The notes: generated from the sequence alone by a model not told the origin. Shown: positions 40,818-51,404, numbered from the stretch's first letter. The stretch: DNA of 64,000 nucleotides from Phialophora verrucosa (GCA_002099365.1 MSED01000015.1:1612001-1676000); one strand, 5' to 3'. Made by a program: numbers and translations.

Positions 40818-41664
40818 TCAAAAAGCGAGTCTCCCACCATCCACGGGCAGATTAACGCCTGTCACAAACGCGGCCTCATCACTCGCGAGATACACCGCCG
40901 CATTCGCGATATCATCTGGCTCCGACATGCGCCGCAGGGGCACAGACTGGGCGAACTTTTGCCTCTCCTCGGGCGTATCAGGGACCCCGCTGAACAACTC
41001 AAGCAGACCGGTTGCACCTCTCAGAGGACAGATGGAGTTGACTCGGATCCCCTCCGGTCCGTATTCCGCGGCAAGACCCTGCGTTATCTGCCCGGAAACC
41101 GTGTGAGCAAAACGTGTGTCCATCATGATACTTAGCAGAGTCGGAGGAGTAGGAAGGACTCACTGTGTTCACAAAGCCCTTGGTACCCCCATAAAACACC
41201 TGGCCGGGACGGACTCTCATGCCGGCAATGGAGGAAGTGCTCAAGAAGACGCCGCTCTTCCTGCTTACGAAGTATGGCATCACCACCGACACGCTCAGAT
41301 ATATGCTCTTGATGTTGACGGCCACGATCCGGTCGAAGTCCTCCTCCGACACCTCGATGCTCGGCTGCTTCTTGTACGTTGTTCCGGCGTTGTTGACCAC
41401 GATGTCGAGTTTGCCGAACTTTTGCTTTGCCAATTCCAGACCTTGCTCCCAGTCGCTGCGCTTTGTAACGTTCAGCGGCACGAAAATCGCTTCTCCGGGA
41501 TAGCTTTTCGCTGCAATCGCCGAGGCGACCTTCTGTCCGTTGTCCACCGCAATGTCCGCGATCAGCACTTTTGCTCCCTGCGCGGCGTAGGCATGTGCAA
41601 TGGCCTCGCCGAATCCACTGCCCGCTCCCGTGACGAGAGCGACCTTCCCGTCAAGCCGGCCCAT
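40818..41664 (-). CDS. Short-chain dehydrogenase/reductase (FabG-like)
   Basis: Two exons (41664-41164 and 41087-40818; GTGAGT...CAG, phase 0) give 256 residues, a standard classical SDR length. TGAGSGFG (12-19), NNAG (91-94), the serine in STSSIAG (142-148) and YGGTK (Tyr158, Lys162) are all intact. It ends GVNLPVDGG, the usual FabG-like C-terminus. Cofactor preference is suggested as NAD by Asp at the end of the second strand (LIADIAV), which is family knowledge. It lies divergent to the FAD enzyme with 556 bp between the starts and 2.3 kb from the aldehyde dehydrogenase, suggesting a shared pathway. Confidence 0.92.
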
Positions 41665-42220
41665 TGTGCTGTAATAGTATGTATCGTGGTATGGGTGTGA
41701 TTGACCGAGTCAATTTCCACAGATTTGATTCTCGTGCGCTCTCGCTGTGGACCTTTCTCAACCGTGCATACGTATGACCCTGGAGTTCCAGTGACTTCGG
41801 TGAAAGTTGAGAGCGAGCCCCGGCAACCATCTGACGTGAGGACCTACCTCCTCATCACGCTACAATGCGACATGCAAGACGAGGCTGAGCAGTGAGGGGA
41901 CACCGGTAGATAGTGTTACATACAATTCAATGCGGAGGATAGCCCGAGGTGGCCGGGAACCGACCACAGGGCCTCTCCAACTTCCACCCCTGCAACCGAT
42001 CCCTTATGGGTATCATCTTCCCCATCGGATGCCGATAGCGGACGTATGGATATTTGCCTCTATGATTCACCACAAGGCAGTCGTAGTTACATATCGCCGA
42101 GGCGAATGGTGGGACTTTCTCTCCCACAAGCACCGCGTCGAGATATCACGACTACTAGTCAGAAACTCTCTTTCTGTTTCCATGGACATTTGGTTTCTAG
42201 GGATATAATTGAATGTACCA
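41665..42220. promoter_or_regulatory. Divergent promoter of SDR and FAD-enzyme genes
   Basis: 556 bp between divergent starts of two oxidoreductases, a natural place for co-regulation. I did not find a clear inverted CGG...CCG Zn2Cys6 site pair. Confidence 0.5.
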
Positions 42221-43783
42221 ATGGCGCCTCCGCAGCGCTGTGACGTCCTGGTCGCCGGAAGTGGCAACGCCGGCTTCTCAGCGGCCGTGGCTGCCAAACA
42301 AGCGGGAGCAAAGCACGTCGTGCTCATTGATAAATGTCCAGAGGAATGGGCTGGCGGCAACTCCTACTTCACCGCCGGCGCATATCGGACCGTCCACGGG
42401 GGCATCGCCGATCTATTGCCGCTGGTCAACAATGTCGACGATGAGACGGCCAAGAAGATCGACCTGGAGCCGTACACGGACGAGGACTTCTCCAAGGACA
42501 TGAAGCGCATATGCAGCGGCCGGTCGGACCCGCGACTGTCGAGGATCCTCATCGAAGAATCCAACGCGACGGTCAAGTGGCTGAAAGCCAACGGGATCCG
42601 GTTCCAGCTGTCGTTCAACAGGCAGGCGTACGAAGTCGACGGACGGTTGAAATTTTGGGGCGGTCTGCATATCAAGACAGAGGACGGAGGCAAAGGCCTG
42701 GTTGAAGACCACAAGGCCGCCGCCAAGAACCACGGCGTCGACGTCCTCTACTCGACGGCCCTGAAGCGGCTGGTGGCCGATCCTCAAAGCGGCGCCGTGA
42801 CGTCGGTCGCCGTGCAGTCGAACGGCAAAGAGGCCGTGATCGAGACCGGGGCCGTTATCCTCGCGGCCGGAGGATTCGAGAGCAATCCGCGAATGCGATC
42901 ACAGTACCTGGGTCCTGGCTGGGATCTGGCCAAAGTGCGAGGCACGCCGCACAACACGGGCGACGTGCTCGAAACGGCCATTCGAGACGTCTCGGCCGCC
43001 CAGGCGGGGAACTGGTCCGGCTGCCACTCTGTCGCGTGGGACGCAAACGCACCCAGCGACACCGGCGACCGGGAGGCGTCCAACGAGTTCACAAAGTCCG
43101 GGTATCCGCTGGGCCTGATGTTCAACGTCCTCGGCGAGCGGTTCGTCGACGAAGGCATCGACCTGCGCAATTACACGTACGCCAAGTTCGGCAGGGCCAT
43201 CCTCGCTCAACCGGGCCATGTGGCCTTCCAGATCTGGGACTCGCGGACCATCTCGTGGCTGCGGTCGGAAGAATACCGCCCGGAAAGAGTCGAGAGGATA
43301 TCCGCCGACTCGGTCGAGGAGCTGGCCGACAAATTGACCTCGCACGGTCTGGAGAACAAGGACGCCTTCGTCCGCAACATCAAAGAGTACAACGACGCGG
43401 TCTACGCCTTTCAGAACGAGAACCCGGCTAAGAAATGGGATCCCGCCGTGCGCGACGGCCTGTCCACCCAGTCCAGCACGACGAGATTACCCCTCGGCAA
43501 GACGAACTGGGCATTACCGCTGGATAAAGCACCGTTCCTTGCTGTCGCTGTGACGTGCGGCATCACTTTCACTTTCGGCGGGCTGAAGGTCAATCCGGAG
43601 ACTGCCCAGGTGATCAGCTCCGCGACGGGCAGAGAAGTGCCGGGCGTGTATGCGGTGGGCGAGATGCTGGGCGGATTGTTCTACGAGAACTACCCCGGCG
43701 GCAGCGGGTTGACTTCCGGAGCGGTCTTTGGACGAAGGGCAGGAACTGCTGCTGCGAGAGCCGTTGCATCCCCAACAAAGTGA
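42221..43783 (+). CDS. FAD-dependent oxidoreductase, tricarballylate dehydrogenase/fumarate reductase flavoprotein-like
   Basis: Single exon of 520 residues from the ATG opening MAPPQRCDVLVAGSG. The frame is open four codons further upstream but without an ATG. The FAD dinucleotide motif GSGNAG is at 13-18. Family features follow: AGGNSYFTAG, a central capping domain, ILAAGGFESNP, and the C-terminal flavin-site GLFYENYPGGSGLTSGAVFGRRAG (split here for length: ENYPGGSGLTSG then AVFGRRAG). This layout belongs to FAD_binding_2 proteins such as bacterial TcuA, which oxidises tricarballylate to cis-aconitate, and soluble fumarate reductases. No N-terminal targeting peptide. It is intronless among intron-bearing neighbours, which with its bacterial-like family hints at transfer, but this is inference. 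Steroid-type dehydrogenases of the same superfamily are an alternative. Confidence 0.85.
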   Translation: MAPPQRCDVLVAGSGNAGFSAAVAAKQAGAKHVVLIDKCPEEWAGGNSYFTAGAYRTVHGGIADLLPLVNNVDDETAKKIDLEPYTDEDFSKDMKRICSGRSDPRLSRILIEESNATVKWLKANGIRFQLSFNRQAYEVDGRLKFWGGLHIKTEDGGKGLVEDHKAAAKNHGVDVLYSTALKRLVADPQSGAVTSVAVQSNGKEAVIETGAVILAAGGFESNPRMRSQYLGPGWDLAKVRGTPHNTGDVLETAIRDVSAAQAGNWSGCHSVAWDANAPSDTGDREASNEFTKSGYPLGLMFNVLGERFVDEGIDLRNYTYAKFGRAILAQPGHVAFQIWDSRTISWLRSEEYRPERVERISADSVEELADKLTSHGLENKDAFVRNIKEYNDAVYAFQNENPAKKWDPAVRDGLSTQSSTTRLPLGKTNWALPLDKAPFLAVAVTCGITFTFGGLKVNPETAQVISSATGREVPGVYAVGEMLGGLFYENYPGGSGLTSGAVFGRRAGTAAARAVASPTK

Positions 43784-43977
43784 CGTTCCGCTGTATGTTG
43801 CTGTACCGAGTAGACGATGGAGGCAGGTGCGAATTCAAGATACAGTGTGCATCGTAGTCGCACTTCTCAACTACATACAAGCACCACCAGCAACAACAAC
43901 ACCTGTATCATACGTCCTCCATCTCACCTTCTCCATCTTACATCCTACACCGTCTCCTACATCCTACGTCTCCCCCA

Positions 43978-45731
43978 TCATATCCCCACCGTAATACTCT
44001 TGATCTCGGTATATTCGTCCAACGCATCCTTCCCGCCTTCCCTCCCCACCCCGCTGTCCTTGATCCCGCCAAACGGCTGCTCACACGCGCTGATCAACCC
44101 GACCCTCACGCCCACCATGCCGGACTCCAACGCCTCACTGACCCGCCACACGCGCGAAATGTCCTCGGTGAAGAAATACGACGCCAGCCCGGCATTTGTG
44201 CTGTTCGCCAGCGCAATCACCTCGTCGTCCGTATCGAAGGGGACCAGGAACGCCAGGGGCCCGAACGTCTCCTCTCTCATGAAGAGCATGTCCTTGGACG
44301 CGTGCGTGATGATGCGCGGCGCGTAGAAATTGGGCCCCAAGCCGTCGGGGCCGGCGCGGCTCGTCTCATCGGCGTGGATTCTGGCGCCGTGAGCCAGCGC
44401 GTCGTCGAGTTGGGCGGTGATCTTGGTGAACGCCCGCGCCGCGTACAGCGGGCCGAAGTTGACGCTCTTGTCCCACACTGAGCCGTACCGGAAGGTTTTG
44501 CCCAGCTTGGTGGCCAGGACGGTGGCAAAGGCGTCCATGACGGAGCGGTGCACGAAGATGCGGTTCGCGCACACGCACGTCTGGCCCGACGAGCGGAATT
44601 TCGAGGATATGAGACCTGAAGCACACCACGACGGGCAGTCAAACATTAGCATGCTGCAACGCAGTGTAGTCATGGCTTAGGGTGTGGACGGTATGCATCA
44701 CGATACTCGGCACGCACCGCGTACGCATGTACGGACGGACTCACCCTCCGCAGCCTTGTCCAGCTTCGCATCCTCAAAGACAATAAACGGCGCGTTGCCC
44801 CCTAGTTCGAGACTCGTCTTCTTGAACGTCTTTGCGCATTCGGCGTGCAGGTACCGCCCCACGGCCGTACTGCCGGTGAAGCTCAAATGCCTGACGCTGG
44901 GGTTCTGCGTCATCTCCTCGCCGACCAGTTTCGACTTCTCCACGCTGGCCGTCACGATGTTGAGCACGCCCGGCGGGCCGCCCGCGCGCTCGAACAGTTT
45001 GGCCACCGCGATTGCGCACAGCGGCGTCTCCGGCGCGGGCTTGCACACGACGGTGTTGCCGGCGGCGATGGCGGCGCCGACCTTCCGCGTCACCATGGCG
45101 ATAGGGGAGTTCCAGGGCGTGATGGCCGCGACCACGCCCTGCGGCTGCCGGATCGTGAAGATCCGGTTCTCCCCCTTTGCGGCGGGGATCGTCTCTCCAT
45201 ACTGGCGCTCGATCGCGCCTTCGAACCAATCCAGGAAGTCGGTCCCGTATTTGACGGTGACGAGCGATTCCGTGAAGGGCTTGCCGAGCTCGAGCGTGCA
45301 GATCGCGGCGAGGTCGTCCTTGGCTGCTCTGATGAGGTCGGCCCACCGCCGCATGAGCCACCGCCGGTCGCGCGCCGTAGTCTTGCGGTACGTCGTGAAG
45401 GCGGACTGAGCGGCTTCGATGGCCTGGCGGGTCTCGTCTCGACCTAGGTCCGCGACGTGGCAGATCTGCTCATTGTCGCTGGGGTCTGGGTGCGCGCGGC
45501 ATTCATCGTGAGCAGTGGCGGGAACGACAATATCGGGGGATGACATCCTTACCGAGCACGGCAAATTTGTCGCCATTGCTGGCGTCGACCCATTTGCCTC
45601 CGATGAAGGAGCGGGTGTCCAGCAAGGAAGGGTCGTTGAACTATTGGATCTCTCCGTTAGAGTACGGGGCAGGTTGCTAAGCCGAGCTGGCGTACCGTGT
45701 ATGGGATCTTCTTCAACAGTATGTCGGCCAT
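43978..45731 (-). CDS. Succinate-semialdehyde dehydrogenase-type aldehyde dehydrogenase
   Basis: Four exons (45731-45696, 45640-45553, 45485-44745, 44615-43978) give 500 residues. The 12-codon first exon (MADILLKKIPYT) joins FNDPSLLDTRSFIGGKWVDA, the family's N-terminal pattern, through a 55-bp intron. Catalytic Glu268 lies in LELGGNAPF and Cys302 in SGQTCVCANR. TPWNSPIAMVTRKVGAA and KPAPETPLCA are the NAD(P)-binding and substrate signatures of the SSADH/GabD group. The C-terminus GVGREGGKDALDEYTEIK is also SSADH-like. Expected reaction: succinate semialdehyde to succinate (or glutarate semialdehyde in related enzymes). Position beside the FAD enzyme and SDR suggests catabolism ending in succinate, which is inference. 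Confidence 0.92.
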
Positions 45732-46269
45732 TTTTTTCTCTCTAAAGTATGTTGATATGTGTCCCTTGGAGGTATGGGTATGTCTAAGCTGTCTTTGGTG
45801 CTGTCCAAAGACCATAAAAGCTTTTGAGCCGTGCCATGGTGTTTCGATACAGCATGTATTGCGCGGGGAAACAATGATCGACCAACGCTCCCCTTGCCGG
45901 ACAATGTCCGTGGGGTCCCAGAGGGGAGGTCGAAAGTACCTTGGTCCGTTTGAAAGAAGCCAAATTCATCTCCGCATTTCTGGACTGTGTATACCCCGAC
46001 ATTGTGGAGAGCCAGGGGTATGTATGCCCGATCTCGGCTTGCCGTGTGATTTACAGTGTCTTCTCACAGACATGTAGTTTTCCACATCAATCCAGGCACA
46101 CCGTTGCTCTTCACATGCGATTTGAGCGCCAGGCCTCCCCGCATGATGTGTAAGAAACTCGGTCAAGGCCGCTTCGCTCATAGTCCCAACACCATTCCTC
46201 CTTGTGTTTCGCTCATCTCGCTCAAGGTTTACGCACGCAAACATGGTTTCTGGCCGAATCATTTACTGC
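45732..46269. other. Intergenic: SSADH promoter and 3' flank of the DUF7918-like gene
   Basis: 538 bp between tandem minus-strand genes. No coding frame or named site. Confidence 0.5.
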
Positions 46270-47962
46270 TCAATCATCGGTAAAATCAATAATGACCTTT
46301 GGCCTCCTGGAAGGTGGTGGTACTTCGACTGGCTCGTCGCCATCGTCAAGCGTTGCTCCGTCTCGTGATCTCTTTGCACTGCTGCCAGGGTTGGTCCTCT
46401 CCGGTAGACGACGGTTCTCTTGCTTGATGTGGGCGAACAAAGGAGGCGGAAGAATCGACGATCGAGTCTCCGTTTTGACCCTGTTAGGCTGCCGGAGGGA
46501 ACTCTTGGTGTCCACCAGTGGCTCGACCTTGACGCTGGGTTCACGACTTGGAGTGATCGTGCCAGCAGGGCCCTCACAGCCGAATAGGCTGCCGACACGA
46601 TTCCCAGACTCTGCCCGGGCCACTCTCTCCTGGTCGGTCCTGTGTATCGCCAGGGGTCAATTACATACTCTTAATTCCCCAAGCTCTTGATGCATCGCCA
46701 GTATCATCTCGCTGTTGCGCCGCATCATAAGTCCAGCGTCGAGAATGGGTGAAGGGCCCCTTGGAATGCACCTGAGACTCTGAAGTGTTCCTGTAGACAT
46801 CAGTACGTGAACCACGAATGTACTTCGCTTACCCACCTCTGGTTCTGTAGAGGAACCTGAACTCGTATGGGATACCCCTGTCGCTGTTGATGGGCGTGTA
46901 CTGGTAATATTGTATTACTGTGGGTGATGACGCACCCTTCACCACATACCTGGGTGTTGTTAAGCTGCTGCCGTATGACTGGGAGGAAAAATCGATTACT
47001 TGACGTTGTTTTTGATCGGTTTCCCCTTCAGCGCTTTTTTCGATATCTCATCCAGATGCTTGGGGAAAGCTCCATCCCATACATACGGCTCGGCTACCCA
47101 TTTCCTTTTGGCTCTGTAAATTGACACTCGTAGAGACTCTGGCAGATCGACATTAGGAAGGGGAGGTCTTCCGGAAGTAGAGCATCTTCATCTGTTACCA
47201 GTCAGAGCTGTATGTAAGATCATTAGCACAGGGAGACTTGACGACATCGAGTGGACCGAATTCGTAACAAGCGTCGACCCACTGTTCAGAAACTTCATTT
47301 TTAATGGTGTGCTGGTCAAACCAAAATACTTGAGGAAATTGAAGCTCGCCTCTGCGAGCTGCTACACTTTCGTAAGAGCAAGTGTGAGAGACGCCGTTCT
47401 TGTTCTGGTTGACAAAGAGTTTTATGCAGATATCGCTCGCCGTGAGAAATTTGAAACCCGGAAGAAGGGCCACTCTCACTTCTTTGCTGCCTGGTAGCTG
47501 TCGGCCTGGCCAATGAGTTGACCGCGCCACCCATGGCCTTGTTCCAATTCGGAGAAGGAGCAATGATACCTACTGCAAGCTGTTGGTTAGGACGTTGCAA
47601 CCGGACTCTGGCGCGGTGCCAGTTCTTGCAACATGGGCCGTCCTAAACAATAATCGCATCGTCCAACGAATATTAGAACCGCCTCTTTGCCGGCTGCTCC
47701 AAGCGTGACCTGGAATGGAGGTAGGACACATGTTGGACGTCCATGGCCCTTATTGAGCAGCCACGCAGGGCGATCGAAGTTGGATATGAGACGACGCGAC
47801 AAGTTGTACTGGTATACGGAGACAACCGGAAGAGTATTGACTTTGGCCAGCTCTCGGTGCGTGTTCAGAGGAATGTACCGCGGCAACTCAATTCGGCGAT
47901 ATCTTTCCCCGCAACCTGGGTGATCTTGATCTCTCCAACTCTACAATCTCTGAAGTACCCAT
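46270..47962 (-). CDS. DUF7918-like multi-exon fungal protein (5' exons uncertain)
   Basis: The 3' half is well supported: exons about 47186-47000, 46949-46837, 46790-46669 and 46629-46270 join in phase. They read LPNVDLPESLRVSIYRAKRKW, then DEISKKALKGKPIKNNVKY, then GIPYEFRFLYRTRGTLQSL and a coiled-coil-like NSEMILAMHQELGELRERVA. This resembles my recollection of DUF7918 proteins (SEKALKG..., FRFKYRSR..., C-terminal acidic tail). Upstream frames give PGFKFLTASDICIKLFVNQN (about 47450) and PRYIPLNTHRELAKV (about 47880), plausible earlier exons whose exact joins I could not settle; the start may be the ATG near 47962. The C-terminus KVIIDFTDD looks like a SUMO-interacting motif, and VKVE, VKTE and IKQE fit the sumoylation consensus. 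One intron (46630-46668) is only 39 bp. Function unknown; probably nuclear. Confidence 0.6.
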
Positions 47963-48288
47963 GGCCCGTGGATTTAAGGCATACTCAGAAGATATGATAA
48001 GACACGGCCCACTCGTGCTTGGGACATAAATTCCGAACCTGTCATTGCCTCAAAAGTCCATCACCGTCGACTTACAGTAGGATTATACCCGTGACTGTAC
48101 ACTCACAGTACACTCACGACCCACCATATACCTCGTACTCAGTCAGATAGAGCACTCCGTATCTACATACCGTAACATCAGCATACACCCTGTCCCAACA
48201 CCTCAATCCACCTTCAGGCAAACCAGTCCAGTCCAGTCGAGCCCAGACCGAGAACGCTCCCTGTCGCGCCCACCTCAAAACCCTCGCC
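47963..48288. promoter_or_regulatory. Divergent promoter between DUF7918-like and lipocalin-like genes
   Basis: About 330 bp between the presumed start of the minus-strand gene and the plus-strand lipocalin-like start. It includes short TACAGTACACTCA-type repeats at about 48085-48120. Confidence 0.4.
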
Positions 48289-48872
48289 ATGGCCAACGCC
48301 TTCGAAAAGCACAAACACAACCTCATCGGAGTGTGGAGCCTGATCTCCGCTGAAATGTACGACTCAGACAACCCGGCAGACCGGACCCTCCTGCTCAAAC
48401 CCTACGGCGACACCCCGCAGGGCAAGGTCGTGGTCTCGGCGTCGGGATACCTGCTCGCGACGCTCGTGGCGCCCGCAGGACTGGAACCGCTCGCGTCCGA
48501 CGACTGGGCGCTGGCCACGGACGCCGAGGTGCTGCGCGTAGGCAGGAGTGTGACCACCTACGGCGGATTTATGACGGTGAAGGAGCAGGACGACGGGTCG
48601 CTCCTGTGGCATACGGATGTCGAGGTCGCGATCAATCCGAATTGGGTGGGCAAGCCGCAGATCAGAATTGCGCGGTTCAGCGAGCACGACGGCCAGGCGT
48701 ATATGACGCTGAATCCCGTCAAGTGGTATACTCTGAAGGTTTGCTTTCCCTCCGCATTTGAATCGGAACGAATGCATAATTGCAACGGCTCGAACTGACC
48801 ATGTGCTCTGCTCTACTCTAGGATGGGACGAAAGCGCGAGGAGAGTTCAAATGGCGGAGGATCGGCTCTTGA
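48289..48872 (+). CDS. Lipocalin-like domain protein
   Basis: Two exons (48289-48738 and 48822-48872) give 166 residues. HNLIGVWSLISAEMYD opens the domain, and GKVVVSASGYLLATLVAP follows the usual second and third strands of Lipocalin_5 proteins. The splice (AAG/GTTTGC...TAG/GAT) joins NPVKWYTLK to DGTKARGEFKWRRI, which restores the family's last strands; without it the frame ends in unrelated sequence. Small intracellular beta-barrel with no signal peptide. Related fungal proteins sit in secondary-metabolite or detoxification clusters, but the ligand is unknown. It converges on the MBL-fold gene with only 116 bp between stops. Confidence 0.85.
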
Positions 48873-48988
48873 ATACGTACCCACGACCCTGTCACGTACA
48901 GTAATCACCTCCAATGCTCAGCTCACACCATGTCTCATGCTGCTTGGCATCCTCGGTACCGAGTAAGCTGTTCCCCCTTCTGTTGCAT

Positions 48989-50303
48989 CTACTCCTTCGA
49001 TCGATCCCACGGTTTCCCATCCCGCCAGAACCCCTCCACGATTAGTTTTCGACCTGGCTTCCCGTTGCGCGGTAATTCGTTCAGCCAGTCCCAGCGGGTC
49101 TTGTCCTTCCAGCCACGACTCTTCCAGTCGTTGAGCGCCAACTCCGGATGGTCATTCAGAGTAGGTAGGTGTTTCAACAATGCTTCGTCATGCGCAAGGC
49201 ACACCATGACATTGTGCGATTGTTCAAACCCGAGCAGCTTATTCACTGATTCCTGTGCTGTGGATGGCTCGACATACGCAGAAGCGCCGTGGGTGGACAC
49301 TCTGTAGAACGGCGTCCGCTGCCGCTCGGTGGAAGAGACGTCATTGGAGAGTTGCGGATGATGGTCAGCGAACAGACTACACGGGCACGGTTTGGGAAAG
49401 TACGAAGGATCGTGGTCCAGCACATCTGCTGGGATCTCGTCGGGAAGCGGATACGTGACGCTCGGTCTGATATCACCCACGAAGTGACATATGTCTCCGC
49501 CCAACAATAGGAACGTGCTATCGTCGCCTGAAGTAGTGCGTGCAAGCCCGCACATATGCCCGATACAGTGGCCAGGCGTATCTACCGAGCGGTTTGGCCA
49601 TGAGTACGGCTTCAGAACGAGAGACGTGCGGCTCTGAGGAGAGCGGAAAACGTACCCAGTAGATAGAAGGACCCGTCTCCAAAGAAGTCATACGCACGGT
49701 AACCGCCTATGTGAAGGTTCGACGCCGTGAAGTCGATCTCTCTCAGCGCTCGACCCTTGAAATCGGACACGAGCACCGGCGAGTCGAGCTTCTCGGGAAA
49801 GCCAGGCAGCAGCTGCGGTGCGGACTTGAACCCAGGACCAACCACGATCTCGGTCGAGGCTGGGAAGAGGGCCATATTTCCGATGTGATCCCAGTGATAA
49901 TGAGACCAGATCACGGTAGCTGAGATTTGCGGGTCATCAGGATCATGCTCCAGGTACATCTTCCGAACTCACAAATACTCTCCAATCCAATCCCATTCTC
50001 CTCCAAGATCTCTGTAACACTCTTGTCGACCTTCAGGCTCGGGATAACGGTGCCGATCCTCTTCTGTAGGATAGCAGCATAGTTCCAGTAGTCCTTGCGG
50101 ACACCCAAGTCAAACATCACTTTGCGCCCAGAGGGCTCATGGTCAAGTAAGAATGCGACAGCGCTGAGGTTGAGAAACTCGTGGCCTGGTTGCACGGGTT
50201 CGACGAATGATTCGGCTCGCACGGTCATTCGGGCAGTGGTGTCGATCATTCGGACACGGATGGTCGAGGACGAGGGAGGGAAGGTCATGGGAGCGGCAGG
50301 CAT
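48989..50303 (-). CDS. Metallo-beta-lactamase-fold hydrolase (AHL-lactonase-like group)
   Basis: Three exons (50303-49973, 49919-49656, 49581-48989) give 395 residues. The metal-binding signature HYHWDH is at 117-122 and appears intact only after splicing LESI to STVIWSHYHWDHIGN. A second cluster, DTPGHCIGHM, starts exon 3, also restored by splicing; a later ligand is in GGDICHFVGD. The N-terminus has LDHEPSGRKVMFDLGVRKD, the typical first strands of this MBL group. Fungal members resemble bacterial lactonases but many have unknown substrates; hydrolysis of a lactone or thioester is plausible. No signal peptide. Confidence 0.85.
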
Positions 50304-50746
50304 CTCGAAGGTCGGTACCAGTCACACGGGCTGTAGGTGAGTCTTGTCGAGATGTTTGCACAACCATAAACTGTGGAATTGTCGATGTTGCTCTCACACA
50401 GCCGGGCACTTGCCGGAAATGCATTTCCACGATTGAAGTGAGACAAATCTCAAGCCGTGTCACCCCCGCATTGTGGCCTCCCTGCAGATGTGAAGGGTTC
50501 TTTTCCAGCGACATGCTCACAACAGCTAGGCTGCAGCTCTGATGACAGTACTCATGAGAGATCGAGATTCAGCAAAAGAAGGGGAAGGCCCGATTTGAGC
50601 AGGGGTTCACGTTGGCAGACCATGTGCGATAGACTTGAAGATCCCCTTGAAGCACGAGCACCATCCCTATTATGTCCAGCTTAATCATAAATTACAGCCT
50701 TCAGACCTTGGCCCACCAAGATCCCAACCAAGAGAAAACTGATCGT
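50304..50746. other. Intergenic: MBL-gene promoter and PLAC8 3' flank
   Basis: 443 bp between tandem minus-strand genes; short open frames only. Confidence 0.5.
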
Positions 50747-51404
50747 CTATGCAGGATAGGCCATGTCCTGAGGCTTGACGTATCCTGCACCGTTGAGCTT
50801 CTGGGCCAACTCTTTCTCTCGAAACTCGGCTTCCTTGTCCTGCTGAATGAGGGAGCAGCATCCGCAGCAGCATGATGTGAACAGATCCGTCACGCAGTCT
50901 CCCTGAAGGTTGTATTTCTTGCGGATGTCGGCCCGCTGGAACATCATCGGGATGAAATGCAGACCGAAGCAGGAGAACCCAGTGAACATGAGGCACTATC
51001 GAAGTCCTGTCAGTCCGCCCTCGTTGCCACCATCAACATCCCAGCGTGAACTCACCGAAGCGTTGATGAAGTTGAAACCCTCCATATTCCCGTGCTTTCG
51101 GCTTCGGTGGTGTGTCTTGCCGAAAGTCACGCACGGCACGCAGCAAGTAATCAGGCCTGTGGCGGGCTGTCAGCTCATCGGATCAAAATGTGAGAGATTA
51201 GGGGACCCAGTGCGTACATGTGTCGATGGGAGCGAAGCAGCCGAAGAACGAGTTGTGCCACGGCCGAGCATCTGGCGCAGATGGTGCCGTAATGACGGAC
51301 GAGTCGGCAAGACCCTCATTGAAACGCTTCACCCAGTCTTGCACGTCGTTCTGGTCAATCACGCCGCCTTGGGCAGGAGCAGGAGCAGCAGCGTTGGATG
51401 CCAT
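50747..51404 (-). CDS. PLAC8 (cysteine-rich) family protein
   Basis: Three exons (51404-51218, 51156-51056, 50995-50747) give 178 residues. An Ala/Pro-rich N-terminus and DWVKRFNEGL precede the domain. The PLAC8 core is clear: FFGCFAPIDTC, then LITCCVPCVTFGKTHH, and late FTSCCCGCCSLIQQDKE. Splicing joins TC to LITCC and NAS to CLMF. The domain contains hydrophobic stretches between Cys clusters. Plant and animal members affect cell size, heavy-metal resistance (PCR proteins) or lipid biology; fungal roles are largely unknown. A membrane-associated protein possibly tied to metal tolerance is inference. Confidence 0.9.

Noticed and set aside
44684..45447. Overlapping plus-strand open frames
   Set aside because: Antisense shadows of the aldehyde dehydrogenase gene in GC-rich coding DNA.
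47000..47200. Frameshift at an A6 run in the DUF7918-like gene
   Set aside because: First suspected because two frames looked coding; a normal GTAATC...CAG intron (46950-46999) joins the exons in phase, so no frameshift is needed.
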